Below, in pieces: positions 33,801 through 45,925 of a stretch of DNA of 64,000 bases (its first letter is position 1; every line of letters begins with the position of its first letter). The stretch spans positions 727,001-791,000 of the forward strand of contig OY776124.1 in the NCBI GenBank assembly GCA_963675135.1, written 5' to 3'. The notes under the pieces are model-generated. The model saw only the letters and a list, made by a program, of their open reading frames with translations, searched no databases and had not been told where the DNA came from. The stretch is from Galeopsis tetrahit. Taxonomy: Eukaryota > Streptophyta > Magnoliopsida > Lamiales > Lamiaceae. A program made the position numbers and the translations under genes.

Positions 33801-35216
33801 GTCTCCTGTTAGTTACCTCCAGTACTTCGGCAGGTTCTATTCTCAAGGGTGTGTACTTCTCAAACCTTCCGCGAGGGCCGGACCGGGACCCTATAGATGG
33901 ATTGTTGTCTCTTGTTGGACCGGGGGTTCGAGGGACCCCTGGGCTAGAACGTTTGGAGGGGCCCTCACTTCTTTTCTCTCGATCTTGTGGTCTAGCTTCC
34001 AGTCTCTTGGCTTTACGAACTTCCTCCAAGGTGAGCTATTTCTCTGCTCTGTGTAATAACTCATCAAAGTTCTTGACTGACTTCTTAGCCAAGGAGGAGA
34101 AGAAGTCCCCATCACGCAATCCATTAGTAAGAGCATTAATCTTCACCTCCGGGGAGGCTGTAGGGACCTCCAGGGCTGCTTGATTAAACCTCTGAAGAAA
34201 AGCTCTCAAACTCTCGTTCTCCCCTTGCCTTAGATTGAAGAGGGTCAAAGTGGCCCGCGGCTGCCTTCGGGCACTGGCAAATTGATGGAGAAATAACTCG
34301 CTGAATTCCTCCCAGGATCGAATGGTATTGGGTTCCAGTTGGGTGAACCATTGCTGTGCTGCTTTCGCCAAGGTAGTCAGAAACACTCTACACTTGATTC
34401 CCTCTCCATACCGATGTAATAGCGCAACGTTCTCGAATCTTACTAGGTGTTCGTACGGATCCGCCGTACCATCATACTCAAAATTGAGGGGATTGAAGTT
34501 GAACGACAGTTCATCCTGTAATATGTTAGGAGAGAACTGACATCCAGAAACATAAGCAGATCTGCTTGCTCGGCTAGTCATCTGTCTTCTCATATCCCTC
34601 ATTTCCTTTTGTAGGGCCTGTGACCCGGGTAGGTATCATCTGTACTTTCTTCTACTTCGGGGAGCTCCATCTCTCGGGACGCCAAATCTGCATTCCTCCT
34701 TGTGTTCCGAGGGGGGATGCTTCTTTCTACTCGGGAAGGCGTTTTCTCATCTCCTTCTGCCCGCATTCCTTCCTCCTTGGATAGCTCTTGGGAAGCCCCT
34801 GGCGCCTCCTCCTGGAGTCTCGGAGTGGGTTTCTCCACATTCATCGATGTAGTTCTAGGGACTTGACTTTCGTGAGCCGCGAAAGCTCTCTCTACAGCCT
34901 GCTTGATAAGGGCATTCAATTGATCTGGAGAGACCAGGCATGGTCCCGAGTTTAGAGTGTCTCCCGGCTGGGGATTTGAAGTTCGGATCACTGTGGCTTC
35001 CCTAATCGCTGTTACCCCCTCTCCAACTAGTAGGGGATGATTCTCGTCGCCCAAGCTTGGAGTTGGTGCCAGTGGCAGATTTGATTCGGAAGGGGCATGA
35101 ATTGGATCCTTCCCTCGGCCTCCCTTCGGTGTGGGATCAGTCGGTAAAGGGGGATTTTCCCCTAGGGGGGTTTTCTTCCCTAAAGTAGGCATAATTGTGT
35201 TATTTCCTCTGCCCAT
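30891..35216 (-). pseudogene. Outer gag-pol, frameshifted gag and RT deleted in frame
   Basis: Gag starts at 35216. It is broken by a deletion of about 16 bp near 34618, a TAG at 34036-34038 and a 4-bp duplication (TAAC) at about 33808-33815. From 33791 to 30891 one open frame of 966 codons holds the zinc knuckle (CX2HX4HX4C), protease (VDTGSSADIMF), then directly the end of the first RNase H (GRADLSGRMVRW), the second RNase H (YVDGS, NGAEYEAL, YSDSQL), and integrase with HHCC and D, D, E motifs. The junction lies at about 32725-32745. Compared with the inner element about 1.24 kb is missing, which removes all of RT. The frame is kept across the deletion. Confidence 0.9.
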
Positions 35217-35259
35217 TGCTCGAACAAATAGAAATTCGTGAGAAGATCTCTCAAATCGT

Positions 35260-35276
35260 TCCCACAGACGGCGCCA
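35260..35276 (-). promoter_or_regulatory. Primer-binding site of outer element
   Basis: TGGCGCCGTCTGTGGGA on the minus strand, two bases after the 5' LTR, identical to the inner element's site. Confidence 0.85.
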
Positions 35277-35278
35277 GT

Positions 35279-36006
35279 TGATGTGCCAAAAATTGCATGG
35301 ATGGATTAGATATCCTTGGGGTTAGATATCTAAATTCCCGAACGCCTATGAATGCTTCGGGTACACTGCTTCCGCTGGAATGATCCTCCAAGAACCTGCA
35401 AAAGACACACCGGAGGGGACTCCGGCGCGGACACTCCGACACTCAAGTCAGTCTCGGTAGTTCAGTATATGGCAAGGACTAAAGAGTCCTTTAATTATCA
35501 ATGAGGTTCTCACAGAAAATCAAGATGTTGTTCGTAAGCAGCGTAGTAAATCAAGTAAAGTTAGAGATCGTAACCTGAAAATGTACCCCAGTTTACCTAT
35601 TTATAGGAAGTTCCCACCTAAGAGGAAGTTAGGGTTTCCTTCTATTTCGGAGCTGCACTTTGGACTCAGCCCTGCTGTGTTGACAGGGTCTTCCACTCTC
35701 TCACTTCCTGAAGAACCGGAACCACTCCCCCTAGTGGACTTCGCCCGCGGGGATAAAGGAAGAACGAGTCTTCCTTTACCCAGTCCCAGGCCGTTTCGTA
35801 CGGGGCTCCTCCTAGATCTTCGGACTACTAATTCTTATCCAGACTAGGTCTTCCTGATATCTCTCCCCAGGTAAAGCTCCCTCCGGAGGGACCTCCGGAA
35901 GAGATTCCTTATCCAGACAGTATTCCTTAATCGCGTATCTCCTCTTTTATCTTATCCTCTATACACGTGTCGTCTTCTTATCGGATGACATTTTTAGGCT
36001 GCATCA
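35279..36006 (-). repeat. 5' LTR of outer element
   Basis: 728 bp, TGATG to CATCA, followed by GATAT at 36007-36011. It pairs with 15049-15776. Most differences are transitions. Confidence 0.95.
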
Positions 36007-36260
36007 GATATATTTCTATTTTTTGAGTAAAAATGTTATTGTGAAATGTGGAATGTATCAAAAAAAAAAAATCGTAAAAATTATTGTGGAATAGAGAAAG
36101 TATCATGTATCTATTTTTTTGACTCCCACAACTCAAAAGGCCACAAAATGACATTCAATAATTTAAATGGTGAATATAATGTGGATAACCAAGAAATGTG
36201 TCATTAACTGAACAACCATGAAAAGTTTGAACCCATTTCATTTGACGATGACATACTCAA

Positions 36261-37359
36261 GGGCGCGGCTAAATGCACCCGGATTTCCTATGAGTACACC
36301 CATCAAACATTTTTTTTAATCTTCCAGAACATGTGAAATGTCTCATATACCCCTAGGGTAAAATTTATGAAAAAAAAAACGAAGATGAGTACACCCACCC
36401 ATTCTATTTCACAGAATTATCTCCACCACCACCACCAAAACAAACACCATTCTTCAACAAAAAAAACTCCAAAATTGCAACAAAAATAAATAGAAAACAC
36501 CAGCTGTTCAAATTTTTTTCCAAAACAAACATGTTCGAAATTTTTTCTAAAACAAACTCAATATGTTTGAAAAAAATTTCAAAACAAACTAAATATGTTC
36601 GAAAAAATTCCATAACGACTCAAATTTGTCCGAAAATAAAATCGAACATCTTGTTTGAAAATTTTCCCAAAACAAACTCAAGTTGTTCGAATTTTTTTCC
36701 AAAACAAACACAGATTGTTCGAAATTTTTTCCAAAACAAACACAATATGTTCGAAAATAATTCACGAACTTCTAATTTTCCTAAAATTCCTAAATTGAAA
36801 AAAAAAGACCCTAAATCAAAAACTGACCTAAATCAAAATCGAAGTGAACACTTCCGGCAACGTGAACGGCGGCGACTGTCTTCTTCTAGAGCGACGGCGG
36901 CCGCTTCGCTTGGAAGAGGGGCGACGACGGCCGCTTGGAGGAGGGGACACGACGGCGACAACTTGGAGAAAGGGAGGAGGGACGATTCACGTCGGCGACG
37001 GTGCTTGGGAGAAGGAACAACAATGGCGATTATGGAGGGAGGCAGACAACCAAGGGACGGAGGAGAGCGACGGCGGCCAAGGGACGGAAGAGGAAGATGG
37101 CGGCCAAGGGACAGAAGAGGGAGACGGCGGCCAAGGGACGGAGGAGAGCGGCGGCTGCGTTTTTTTTTTAGTTGGGGAAGAATGGTATTGGTGGGTGCAG
37201 CGTGAAGATGAAGAGGGAAATGAAGGAAATATGGAAAGTTATGGTTTAGAATTAGAAGGGTATTTTTGTATTTTTCATGTGGGTGTCCTCATCCATTTTG
37301 TGTGTGTCCTCATCGCGTGGGTGTCCTCATAGGATCTGTGTGTGCCTCTAGCCGCGCCC
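36261..37359. mobile_element. Mutator-like element M1 with perfect 9-bp TSD
   Basis: The ends GGGCGCGGCTA and its complement, extending as imperfect inverted repeats of about 45 bp, are flanked by CATACTCAA at 36252-36260 and 37360-37368. Inside are a run of TTCGAA/AAAACAAAC-type repeats (36500-36770) and a GC-rich block (36845-37170) with repeated GGCGGCCAAGGGACGGA. No transposase is visible. The GC-rich block could be captured genic DNA, but it is highly repetitive. Confidence 0.9.
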
Positions 37360-37627
37360 CATACTCAAACACATCAGATTTGAGTGGAAATAGATCACTA
37401 CCTCACGGAGACCTACAGTTCGGCCTACACTAAAGTCCGTTTACTTAAATAGGCCACACTCGCGCACGACATATTTAATTTTATGATATAATTGATTTTC
37501 AATAAAATAATAGTTTTTTTTAAATATAATAATTAAATAAATAAAAAATAATAATTAAATAAATAATTCGATTTTTGGGTTGAAATCGGGAATAAACGAG
37601 CCCTAATTTTAAGATCATTTGCATCTG

Positions 37628-38509
37628 GGGCGCGGTTATACACACACACCAACCTATTGAGGACATCCACTGGCTGAATACACACATCGTAAGTTGAGAA
37701 CACCCACGTAGAAAACTCCAAAATACCACTCCTGACTCCCCTCCTAAACCCTAATTATAAGTCTTTCCCTCTTCCTCTCTCATTCTCCAATGCACACCCA
37801 CCCTCTTCTCCCTCCCCACTCCTCCGCCGGTGACCACCCCCTCCGTTCCGCGGCCGCCCCTCCCCTCGCCGTTATATTTATCACCAACAACGCACCCCTT
37901 GCCGTCGCCTCCACGACCGATCTACTTCCTCCAAGCTGTCACCGTCGTTGCCCACCCTTTACCGTAGCCACCGCTTGTAAGTTTAGGGTTTTAGGAAAAA
38001 TAGATTTTTACAGTTTTGTTCATTTTTTTTTCCGAACATTTTGTGTTTGTTCTGGAAATTTTTTTGAACAATTTGAGTTTGTCCGGATTTTTTTTCAAAC
38101 AAATGTCCGATTTTTTTTTCCCCGCACAAATGAAAGTTGTTCATGAAATTTTTTCGAACAAATTGAGATTGTTCAGTAAAAATTTTCGAACATCCCCTAC
38201 CTTTGTTTAGTTAAAATTTTCGGACACCTTAGAATTTTTTTATTTTTATTTTTGTAAGAATTTTGTGTTTTTTAAAATTTTTGTTTATGTTTCTATTTTC
38301 TTTTGGATTTTTGGAGCGGTGGTGGTTGTGGGGAAGATTTTTTGGGCAGTTTTTGGGCAGTGTTTGTGGTGGGAAAGATTTCGTTAATTAATATAACGGA
38401 GGTTGTACTCATCTTTCGTTTTTTGTTAAAACGTACTAGATGCCCTCTAAGATAAAAAAAAGTTTGATGGGTGTCCTCAATAGGTTCGTGTGTGTGTGTA
38501 ACCGCGCCC
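37628..38509. mobile_element. Mutator-like element M2, inverted relative to M1
   Basis: The ends GGGCGCGGTTA and its complement form inverted repeats of about 45 bp. The flanks TTGCATCTG (37619-37627) and TTGAAACTG (38510-38518) match at 7 of 9. Internally a GC-rich block (37790-37980) and a GTTCGAA-rich AT block (37990-38200) occur in the order opposite to M1, so the two are related and inverted. No transposase is visible. Confidence 0.8.
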
Positions 38510-38595
38510 TTGAAACTGGGCTGTTTGCGCACCAAAACTGAGCTCTAGTTACGGGCCCAAACAAGGGTTTTAGGTCCAAAAAGTTTTAAAAGAAT

Positions 38596-38667
38596 TGCGT
38601 CTGCCGGGAGTCGAACCCGGGTCTATTGCTTGGAAGGCAATTATCCTAACCGTTGGACTACAGACGC
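38596..38667 (-). tRNA. tRNA-Gly (anticodon UCC)
   Basis: A 72-nt cloverleaf on the minus strand. The acceptor arm GCGTCTG pairs with CAGACGC. The anticodon arm ATTGC-CTTCCAA-GCAAT gives anticodon TCC. The T arm CCGGG-TTCGACT-CCCGG is perfect, and A is the discriminator base. There is no intron and CCA is not encoded, as in nuclear genes. It lies about 80 bp from element M2. Confidence 0.96.
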
Positions 38668-40140
38668 TTCATGTCTTTTTTAGATAAACATGTTAATTTG
38701 AAGTATATTCCAAGAAAACTACTAATAATATTTTATTAAACTAAGTTCACATAAGCTTTTAATAATTATTTTTTAACGCAACCATGTGATTTGATTTAGA
38801 TTTAATCATCTATCAACATTTGGATTAATGATTAGGTTGTTAAATTCAAACTTGATCTCTTATTTATGTTCTCTATTTTTTAAACCCATCATTTTTTCTT
38901 ATGCTAACAACACCTAGAGGTCTAAATGAGCTGTGTAGAGTAGCTCCAAAATTAAACTCGACTCGATTAAATGACTCGAAGTTTGAAACTCATTCGAATT
39001 CATTCTAGCTTATTTTTACTTGAACTCAAGCTCAACTCAAGGAAACACTCGAAGTACTCAAGTTCAACTCGATAACTTACATAGCATCAATTAAATATTT
39101 TTATTTATAATTAAATTATACTCTCTCTTCTATCCCAGTGAAATCTACCTATGAGCTTCGGGCATCACCGCACGAAGGTTAAAAAATATAATAGAATAAG
39201 TAGATGTATTATAGGTGATGCGATTGAGAGAATGAATAATATAATGAAATGTGAGAGGGTATAGTTTGTTAAAAAAAAGAAATGAGTAGCTTTCATTGAG
39301 ACGGACGAAATAATAAAGTTGAATAACTTACACTGAGACATAGAAAATATTTACATAATTAGTGGTAAATTATATAAGCTCGATTAGACTTAAAAACTTA
39401 CTACTGTTGATCTTGAACTCGAGAACTATTCAAGTAGTTCAAACTCGAGCAATATTGTGAACATAAGAATATCATTTTATATGTTTTTTTTTTTTGTTGT
39501 TGATTACAAATTCATGTAGGTTGGTATGGCATGGTAGATTAGGCCAATACCAACAAGTAATTAGATTTAAGATATAATTTCTATTCAACACGTAAAAACA
39601 CATTTGATTGTATATGCATATTAAACGAGGAAAAGACACATTATCTAAGATTTAATTTGACACAAAATCATTGATTTTTTTTGTTTGTTTGTTGAGGATT
39701 AGTCCATTGGGTTTTGTTTCAACTAACGGAAATCAGTTGTACTTCCCCAAATCCTATAATATAATCTGTTTTATCTATAAAAATATAATTGTGGCAAATT
39801 TTTGTATTTACTTTTTTTCACAACAGAATATAATTAATTTTAATGAATAATTTATTAAATATTTTGTTTGAAAATCTCTCTCTATATATTCGCATACAAA
39901 AGTGGGCGTCGTTCGTTGAAGATTACACATAAAGATCTGAATAAGAAAATAATTAAAATGAGTTATTTATAATTTCATGTAATTAATTACTCATAATAAC
40001 TTATATGAAAATTATTGTGAAACGGAACGAGTAAATATTTTCTAATAAAATTGAGAAAAAGGGGCCTCTCAAAATATTGGTTCCATCGCGTATTAAGCAG
40101 AAGCGCAAACTTGAAGCACCATAAATACGTGGAGTGATAT
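38668..40140. other. AT-rich intergenic DNA
   Basis: No gene was recognised. It contains stretches rich in ACTCGA and CTCAA motifs (38960-39080) and one Stowaway-like MITE. It ends at the presumed promoter of the helicase gene. Confidence 0.55.
39121..39312. mobile_element. Stowaway-like MITE
   Basis: The left end CTCTCTCTTCTATCCCAGTG is matched by the complement of TCATTGAGACGGACGAAA at the right. TA lies on the left flank and the right end meets TAATA. It is imperfect and about 190 bp long. Confidence 0.55.
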
Positions 40141-40610
40141 TCGAGAGAAAACAAAGACCTTTTTTAGAGAGAGAGAGAGATATATAGAGATAGAGAGAGA
40201 AAATCCAACACAAACGCACAAGATATTTACGCATTACCGCCTCCGATCGCTCATCATCTGCCCAAAATTAGGGTTTCAATATCCTTACCGTATTGTATGT
40301 TCCTAATCCCTCACAAAATCGTTAATAACCAACTGTTGTTTATGTGAAATGAATTGTAATTATTGCTGCATTTATGTCGATATTTCCTTCTGTTTGAGTT
40401 GATTGTTACGGATAATGATGAATGTTCCTGTTATTGCTTAACGTCTTTGCGGTTTTTTATTTTATTTTGTTTTGTTAATAGATAATTTTTAATGTGGAAG
40501 GTTTGATGTTGCATATGCAGCTCTGCCTTTCCAAAAGTCTGTGGCGTAGGGGCAATTTCTGAACGAGTGGGATTGTTGTTGGACTTTTGCTAAGGGAGAG
40601 GAGTTGTGGA
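40141..40610 (+). promoter_or_regulatory. Helicase 5' leader with a likely leader intron
   Basis: A GA-repeat leader (40165-40200) and AATTAGGGTTTC suggest the start of transcription upstream. A good donor GTATGT at 40295 and an acceptor ATGCAG ending at 40520 suggest a leader intron of 226 nt. The remaining leader runs to the ATG at 40611. Confidence 0.5.
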
Positions 40611-43600
40611 ATGCCAACTGCGTGGTCTGATTCAGTTGAGAAGGTTTCTAACGGTGGTGGAATGGCCTCTTCTAATGCTTCTCGATCAACATATGTTCCT
40701 CCTCATCTTAGGAATAGGACTCCCTCTGCTGACGCCCCTTCCTCAGCTCCAGTTTCGTATGCTGGCACCGTGTCGGGAAATGATCCTTATGGACATGGTG
40801 GTATGGCTGTAGGTGGTGGAATTCAGTCAGCTGGTCCTAGAAATGATAGAAATTTTGGTGGTGTTAGTCGCGGCGGAGGTGGCGGTGGTGGTGGTTGGAA
40901 TAACAGAACCGGTGGTTGGGATCGTGGGAGGGAAAGAGAGGCCAATCCATTTCAAGATGAAGTTGATACAGAACCGGCATTTGGGGAACAGGAAAATACA
41001 GGGATCAACTTTGATGCTTACGAGGATATTCCTGTGGAGACAAGTGGGAAGGATGTTCCCCCTCCTGTTAATACATTTGCAGATATTGATTTGGGTGAAG
41101 CTTTAAATCTTAATATAAAGAGGTGCAAGTACGTGAAGCCTACACCTGTTCAGCGGCATGCCATTCCAATATCACTCGCTGGGAGGGATTTGATGGCATG
41201 TGCTCAGACTGGTTCAGGAAAGACAGCAGCATTCTGTTTCCCAATAATTAGTGGAATCATGAAAACAAGCCAATCTGGTTCGAGACAACCACGAATGGCA
41301 CGCACGGCATTTCCACTTGCTCTCATTCTGTCTCCAACTAGGGAGCTTTCTGTCCAAGTGAGTGTATAAAGCTATTTTGATGTATTTCTTGCATTTTGGT
41401 TAAATATTTTCTACTTTAATCCCATGCTGGTATTGTCATTACAGATTCATGAAGAAGCTAGGAAATTTGCGTATCAAACTGGGGTCAAGGTGGTTGTTGC
41501 TTATGGTGGTGCACCAATCAATCAACAGGTTTTTATCGCTATTATTCTTGAATACAATCCCACCATGCTTTTATTAGTCATATGTTGTTAAAAGTCTTGT
41601 TCCAACCTGATATTTTTGTATATGTTCTGAGTTTTGATACAACTTGAATCAAAATGTGTCCTGTTTGCACTATGAGAGTAATCCTAGAAGTTTTGCATCT
41701 GCTTTTACCATGAATTTTCTCGTTTGAGCATTTTCTGCATTTCTTACTACATTTTCATCGTATCAGTGTATCACGTTCATTTTATGTACTCATTTTATGA
41801 GTTCAATATCAAATTATGATAGTTGACTTGAATTAATGGAATGCAATGTATTGACAATCATATACTGATTTTTTTTTTTTTTTTGCAAGTATAATATTAT
41901 TCCGTTTTTTTATATTAATGTTAATCAGCCACACTATCTAGAATTCCCGACTCCGTCACTGTATGTGCATGGCTGCATGGACCTTTTCTAGGTTTTCTTG
42001 GTCTAAGCAATTATAATATGGTACAATGAGTAAATTTGGCAAAAAACTAACTTCTGTGTCATTTATTAAACAATTTATTTATTTCTTATAAAAAGTGTCT
42101 CTTAAATTAATTTTTATGTTCTAAAGGTCTAGAATGTGTAGGGTTGGTTTTGAGCATATATGTAGGATAAAATCTCTCTCAAAGAATGCATAATTTTGCC
42201 TTGCAACGGGTTGAACTTACTGTATCTAAATTTACAAATCCATGTGATTTCTTTCATGATTTTGTATCACCAAGTTTTTTCCCTGAGATGGACCCGTGAT
42301 TGCACTCTAGTGGTATCTGTCTCATTGTCTGTTCATTTTATGTGTTCTATAATTTCTATTTAATCTTAAGTTGATTAATTTTACTTGTAAAAAATTATTG
42401 AACCTGAAATATACTGCTTCATTCTAATTTCATTGTGTTATAGTTGATTTAATTTTAGTTTTGCCATCTGCCAGTCACATTAGAGCACTATGTTTCCTGT
42501 ACAAGATCCCCTGCTTCATTTTCTATGCTTAATTCTATGATTCATGGTTTGTGGGCAGCTTCGGGATCTTGAAAGAGGTGTTGATATACTTGTTGCAACT
42601 CCTGGACGGTTAGTTGATTTGCTGGAAAGAGCCCGAGTCTCGTTGCAAATGATTATGTATTTGGCCTTAGATGAAGCAGACAGAATGTTAGACATGGGTT
42701 TTGAACCTCAAATAAGGAGAATTGTGCAACAGATGGACATGCCTCCAGCTGGTGTAAGACAAACATTGCTATTCAGTGCCACATTTCCAAAGGAGATTCA
42801 GGTTACTTTCTATTTCCATAAGCCTAATTTCTGTAGAATGTCTTTTCCTTTCCTTCCCTGGATCTTTCTCTACATATTTTCTTGGAATACAAGTGAGAAG
42901 ATAATTCGTTTCCATGTTACTCATTATCAGATTTGTTATATTTTACAAATCTCATTTGATGCAGAGTCTAGCTTCGGATTTTCTATCAAATTACGTGTTT
43001 CTGGCCGTTGGAAGAGTTGGCTCCAGCACTGACTTGATTGTTCAAAGAGTTGAATATGTGCTTGAGACTGACAAAAGAAGTCACCTGATGGACCTTCTTC
43101 ATGCGCAGAAAGCAAACGGTAGTCAGGCCAAGGTAAGAAGTTTGCCCCCCCTGTGAGCTGAGTTTTTCCCCATTTACTGGCTGCGAAATTGCTTTCACTT
43201 GGCCTGATTTTGTTTTTTCTTTTTCTTCTCTTTTATTTTGGGGTAGGGGGTGGGGGGTCTATTATGAATAGCAGTTATGAAAATGAGTTCTAAAAATAGG
43301 CTCCCTATCGCCCATTCCAGTCCAGTGTTGAGTTTTAATTTATGAAGTATATGAAAACTGAACTTAAGTTCTGAACATCCTCCTATGCTTTTCTGATTTC
43401 CATCTATATCTTGAAGAAGTATTCTTGAGGAATGCATTTTCATCTAGCAGTAGAAAGTTGAAGAATTTTGCATTAAAATAGCTTTTCAGTTTTTACCACG
43501 TTGATTGTGTAATTTCACACAATTAAAAAAATCAGCTTTCTAATCTATGTTAAATGTTTTTTCTGATCTTGGTGATGGGAGAAAACATGCCTAATAATAT

Positions 43601-44692
43601 ATTGATTTTGTTAGATATATTTTCTGAATTTAATTAAGTATTTCTCATGCTGTGTCTCTTTTCAATATATATTTTCTCTTGGAAGTAACTTGTACTGCAT
43701 TTGGATTTCCATTAGATTACTAATCCTGTTTTTTGTGATCTGATTTTCAGCAATCCCTTACGTTGGTTTTTGTTGAGACAAAGAAGGGTGCTGATTCACT
43801 TGAAAACTGGCTTTGTATTAATGGCTTCCCTGCCACTTCTATTCATGGTGACAGGACACAACAGGTCTTTCATTTATCCACCCATATGTTTTCTGGATAT
43901 TTAAATTTCATCTTTGCCTGATATGTACAAAACTGGAATTTTAATTGTAAGCTCTATTTTGTTAATCCGTATATGAATATATCTATCTTGTACCATGACA
44001 TGAAATTAAAGTAAACATGATAAAACTAATGAATTACATATACAACAGGGGATGCTTGACAAACTATTAATGGCAAGCTCCCGTAAAGGGGTCTTCTGTA
44101 TAAATTATTTGTTAAGTTTACCTAACGACACTAGTAAACAATCGATGAACACTATATTCAATGTTTTTTTCTTCTTTTCCTGCAGGAGAGAGAATATGCT
44201 CTGAGGTCCTTTAAAACTGGAAAAACTCCAATTCTAGTTGCAACCGATGTGGCAGCACGTGGTCTCGACATCCCCCACGTCTCGCATGTCATTAACTTCG
44301 ATCTTCCTAATGACATCGACGACTACGTCCACCGAATCGGACGAACTGGGCGTGCAGGTAAATCAGGACTGGCAACTGCATTTTTCAACGATAACAATGC
44401 CTCGCTGGCAAGGCCACTGTCTGATTTGATGCAAGAATCGAACCAAGAGGTGCCTGCTTGGCTTTCCCGCTATGCAGCTCGATCTTGTTTCGGCCGGAGC
44501 CGCCGTGGGGGAGGTGGTGGCGGAGGCAGATTTGGTGGCCGGGATTTCCGGAAAGACCCCCCTAGTAGAGGTGGAATGGACATGTATGGTGGTGGAGGAG
44601 GCAACACGAACAATGGCGGCTATGGGCACTCCAGTGGAGGATACGGTGGTGGAGGCTATGGTGGTCCGGGTGTGGCTAGTGCGTGGGACTAA
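40611..44692 (+). CDS. DEAD-box RNA helicase, DED1/DDX3 type (six coding exons)
   Basis: The model is join(40611..41357, 41445..41528, 42559..42801, 42965..43132, 43751..43864, 44186..44692), 620 aa; all introns are GT-AG and all lie between codons. In order: an N-terminal Gly-rich region; Q motif near TPVQ (178-181); motif I AQTGSGKT (198-205); PTREL; TPGR (291-294); DEAD (315-318); SAT (350-352); VATDVAARGLD (470-480); HRIGRTGRAG (501-510); then a Gly/Arg/Tyr-rich tail. It is the ATP-dependent RNA helicase type of yeast Ded1p, animal DDX3 and Arabidopsis RH11/RH37/RH52, which act in translation initiation. The start MPTAWSDS resembles the family's usual MSxSWADS start, so the upstream in-frame ATG at 40587 is less likely. 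Confidence 0.94.
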
Positions 44693-45590
44693 AAATTACC
44701 GTTGTATAACACTTGGCGATTGCAGATATGTTTGGAAATAGCATGTCGTAAGTTTTTACATGTCGTTTTGCAGTAGGAATCGTTTTGCTCTATCCGAGGT
44801 TGAGAGTAGCTGGGGTGTGGCTATAGATAATGTGGTCTATACGGTCTGCTTCTCGTATTTCATTTTGTTGGCGTAGTGATATTCGTCTCGTAAGTGTTGA
44901 AATGGATTGTGTACAGTTGTGTAGCCAGCCTAGGCTAGGAGGATTATTGTTTTGAATGAACCAACCTTAAACCTTGGAGGAGGATGTTGTAATATCGTAG
45001 GTTTCCTGAACCAAGTAGTTTTGTTACTTTCTCTCTGTCTAAAAACAGAGGTCTTAGTTGTTTTAGCCTTGGGGGTCTTTGATGGTGGAATGTAAATATG
45101 CCCTTTAACTGCTTGCTGCTTTTAGACACTTTTTTCCCCTATTTTATCAGTGGGAGTATTATATTTTGGTAGATTTTTTTACTATTTTATTTTTGTACTT
45201 GTTTCCATTTTCTTCATTTTTAAAATAGCTAAAACTAAAACCACCGGTTACAGTTTGGCCATATTAAAAACCGAAGTGTAACCGAACTGGTTACAGTTTT
45301 GAACCGCTGGTTTGGTCGGTTTGGGTTTTTTTTTTTTTTTTTTTTTTAAATTGTGGGAAGAGAGAGAGGTTGGTGTGAAAAATGAGTAGAAATTGAGGTA
45401 TTTACATAAGAATATTAAAAAAAAAGGGTCAAAATCGCCGATTTGATCGGTTTAACCGTCGAACCACCGGTTTCGCTTTTGAATTTTCGAAATCGAAACC
45501 CAACATTATAATTTTAAGGTTTCGATTTCAATTTCAATTTCAATTTTACACATTTTAATTTTTTTTTGAAGTCTCGGGTATTCGATTTTT
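44693..45590 (+). other. Helicase 3' UTR and following AT-rich DNA
   Basis: Roughly the first 450 bases are probably 3' UTR. From 45230 to 45560 the sequence is rich in ACCGGTT, GGTTTGG and AATTTCAATTTC motifs with a long T run at 45328-45348. This looks like a decayed repeat, not a gene. Confidence 0.5.
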
Positions 45591-45599
45591 ATAACCGAC

Positions 45600-45770
45600 T
45601 AATCCCTGTGGACCAATCCCACCGTCCACTTGTGGGGGTCCCGTTTAAAGCCAGAGTTTTGCGCTTTGTATGGACATGGCCCCATAGAGGGTTCGAACCT
45701 GAGACCTAGAGAGGAGCATGCCATACTCCTAAGTCCCAAGCCTATATCACTAGACCAATTTCTTGGGGTT
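45600..45770 (-). mobile_element. tRNA-derived SINE
   Basis: On the minus strand an A box (TGGTCTAGTGA, 45757-45747) is followed about 50 bp later by a B box (GGTTCGAACC, 45699-45690). This is the internal pol III promoter pattern of a tRNA-derived SINE. The body continues into CAAAACTCTGGCTTTAAACG. A related decayed copy lies at 11345-11510. End points are approximate. Confidence 0.68.
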
Positions 45771-45925
45771 ACATTTTAATTATTTATTAAACTTGAGATT
45801 ATGAATTTTTTTTCTCATTAAAAACATTTTTTGACATTTTATAATTACACTAAAAAATAAAAATAATAGAGGTGTATGTTACAAAGGTAGAGGTGCAATT
45901 CAAGCTTCAAATAATGGAAAACTGA

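Larger units (their letters stand above)
15049..36006 (-). mobile_element. Outer Ty3/gypsy element (Tat-like), host of a nested element
   Basis: Two 728-bp LTRs (15049-15776 and 35279-36006) start TGATG and end CATCA. They are flanked by the duplication GATAT (15044-15048 and 36007-36011). The element reads on the minus strand, so its 5' LTR is on the right. Without the inner insertion and its duplication it is about 9.8 kb. It carries a broken gag, a pol lacking RT, a broken antisense gene and a 123-bp tandem array. The inner element sits 77 bp inside its 3' LTR. By eye the LTRs differ at about 16 of 728 positions. Confidence 0.95.

Noticed and set aside
36531..37332. Overlapping open frames with Arg/Gly-rich repeats
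   Set aside because: They lie inside Mutator-like element M1 in repetitive GC-rich DNA, occur in all three frames and resemble no family.
40587..40610. Upstream in-frame ATG of the helicase
   Set aside because: The start at 40611 gives MPTAWSDS, which fits the conserved N-terminus of DED1/DDX3-type plant helicases.
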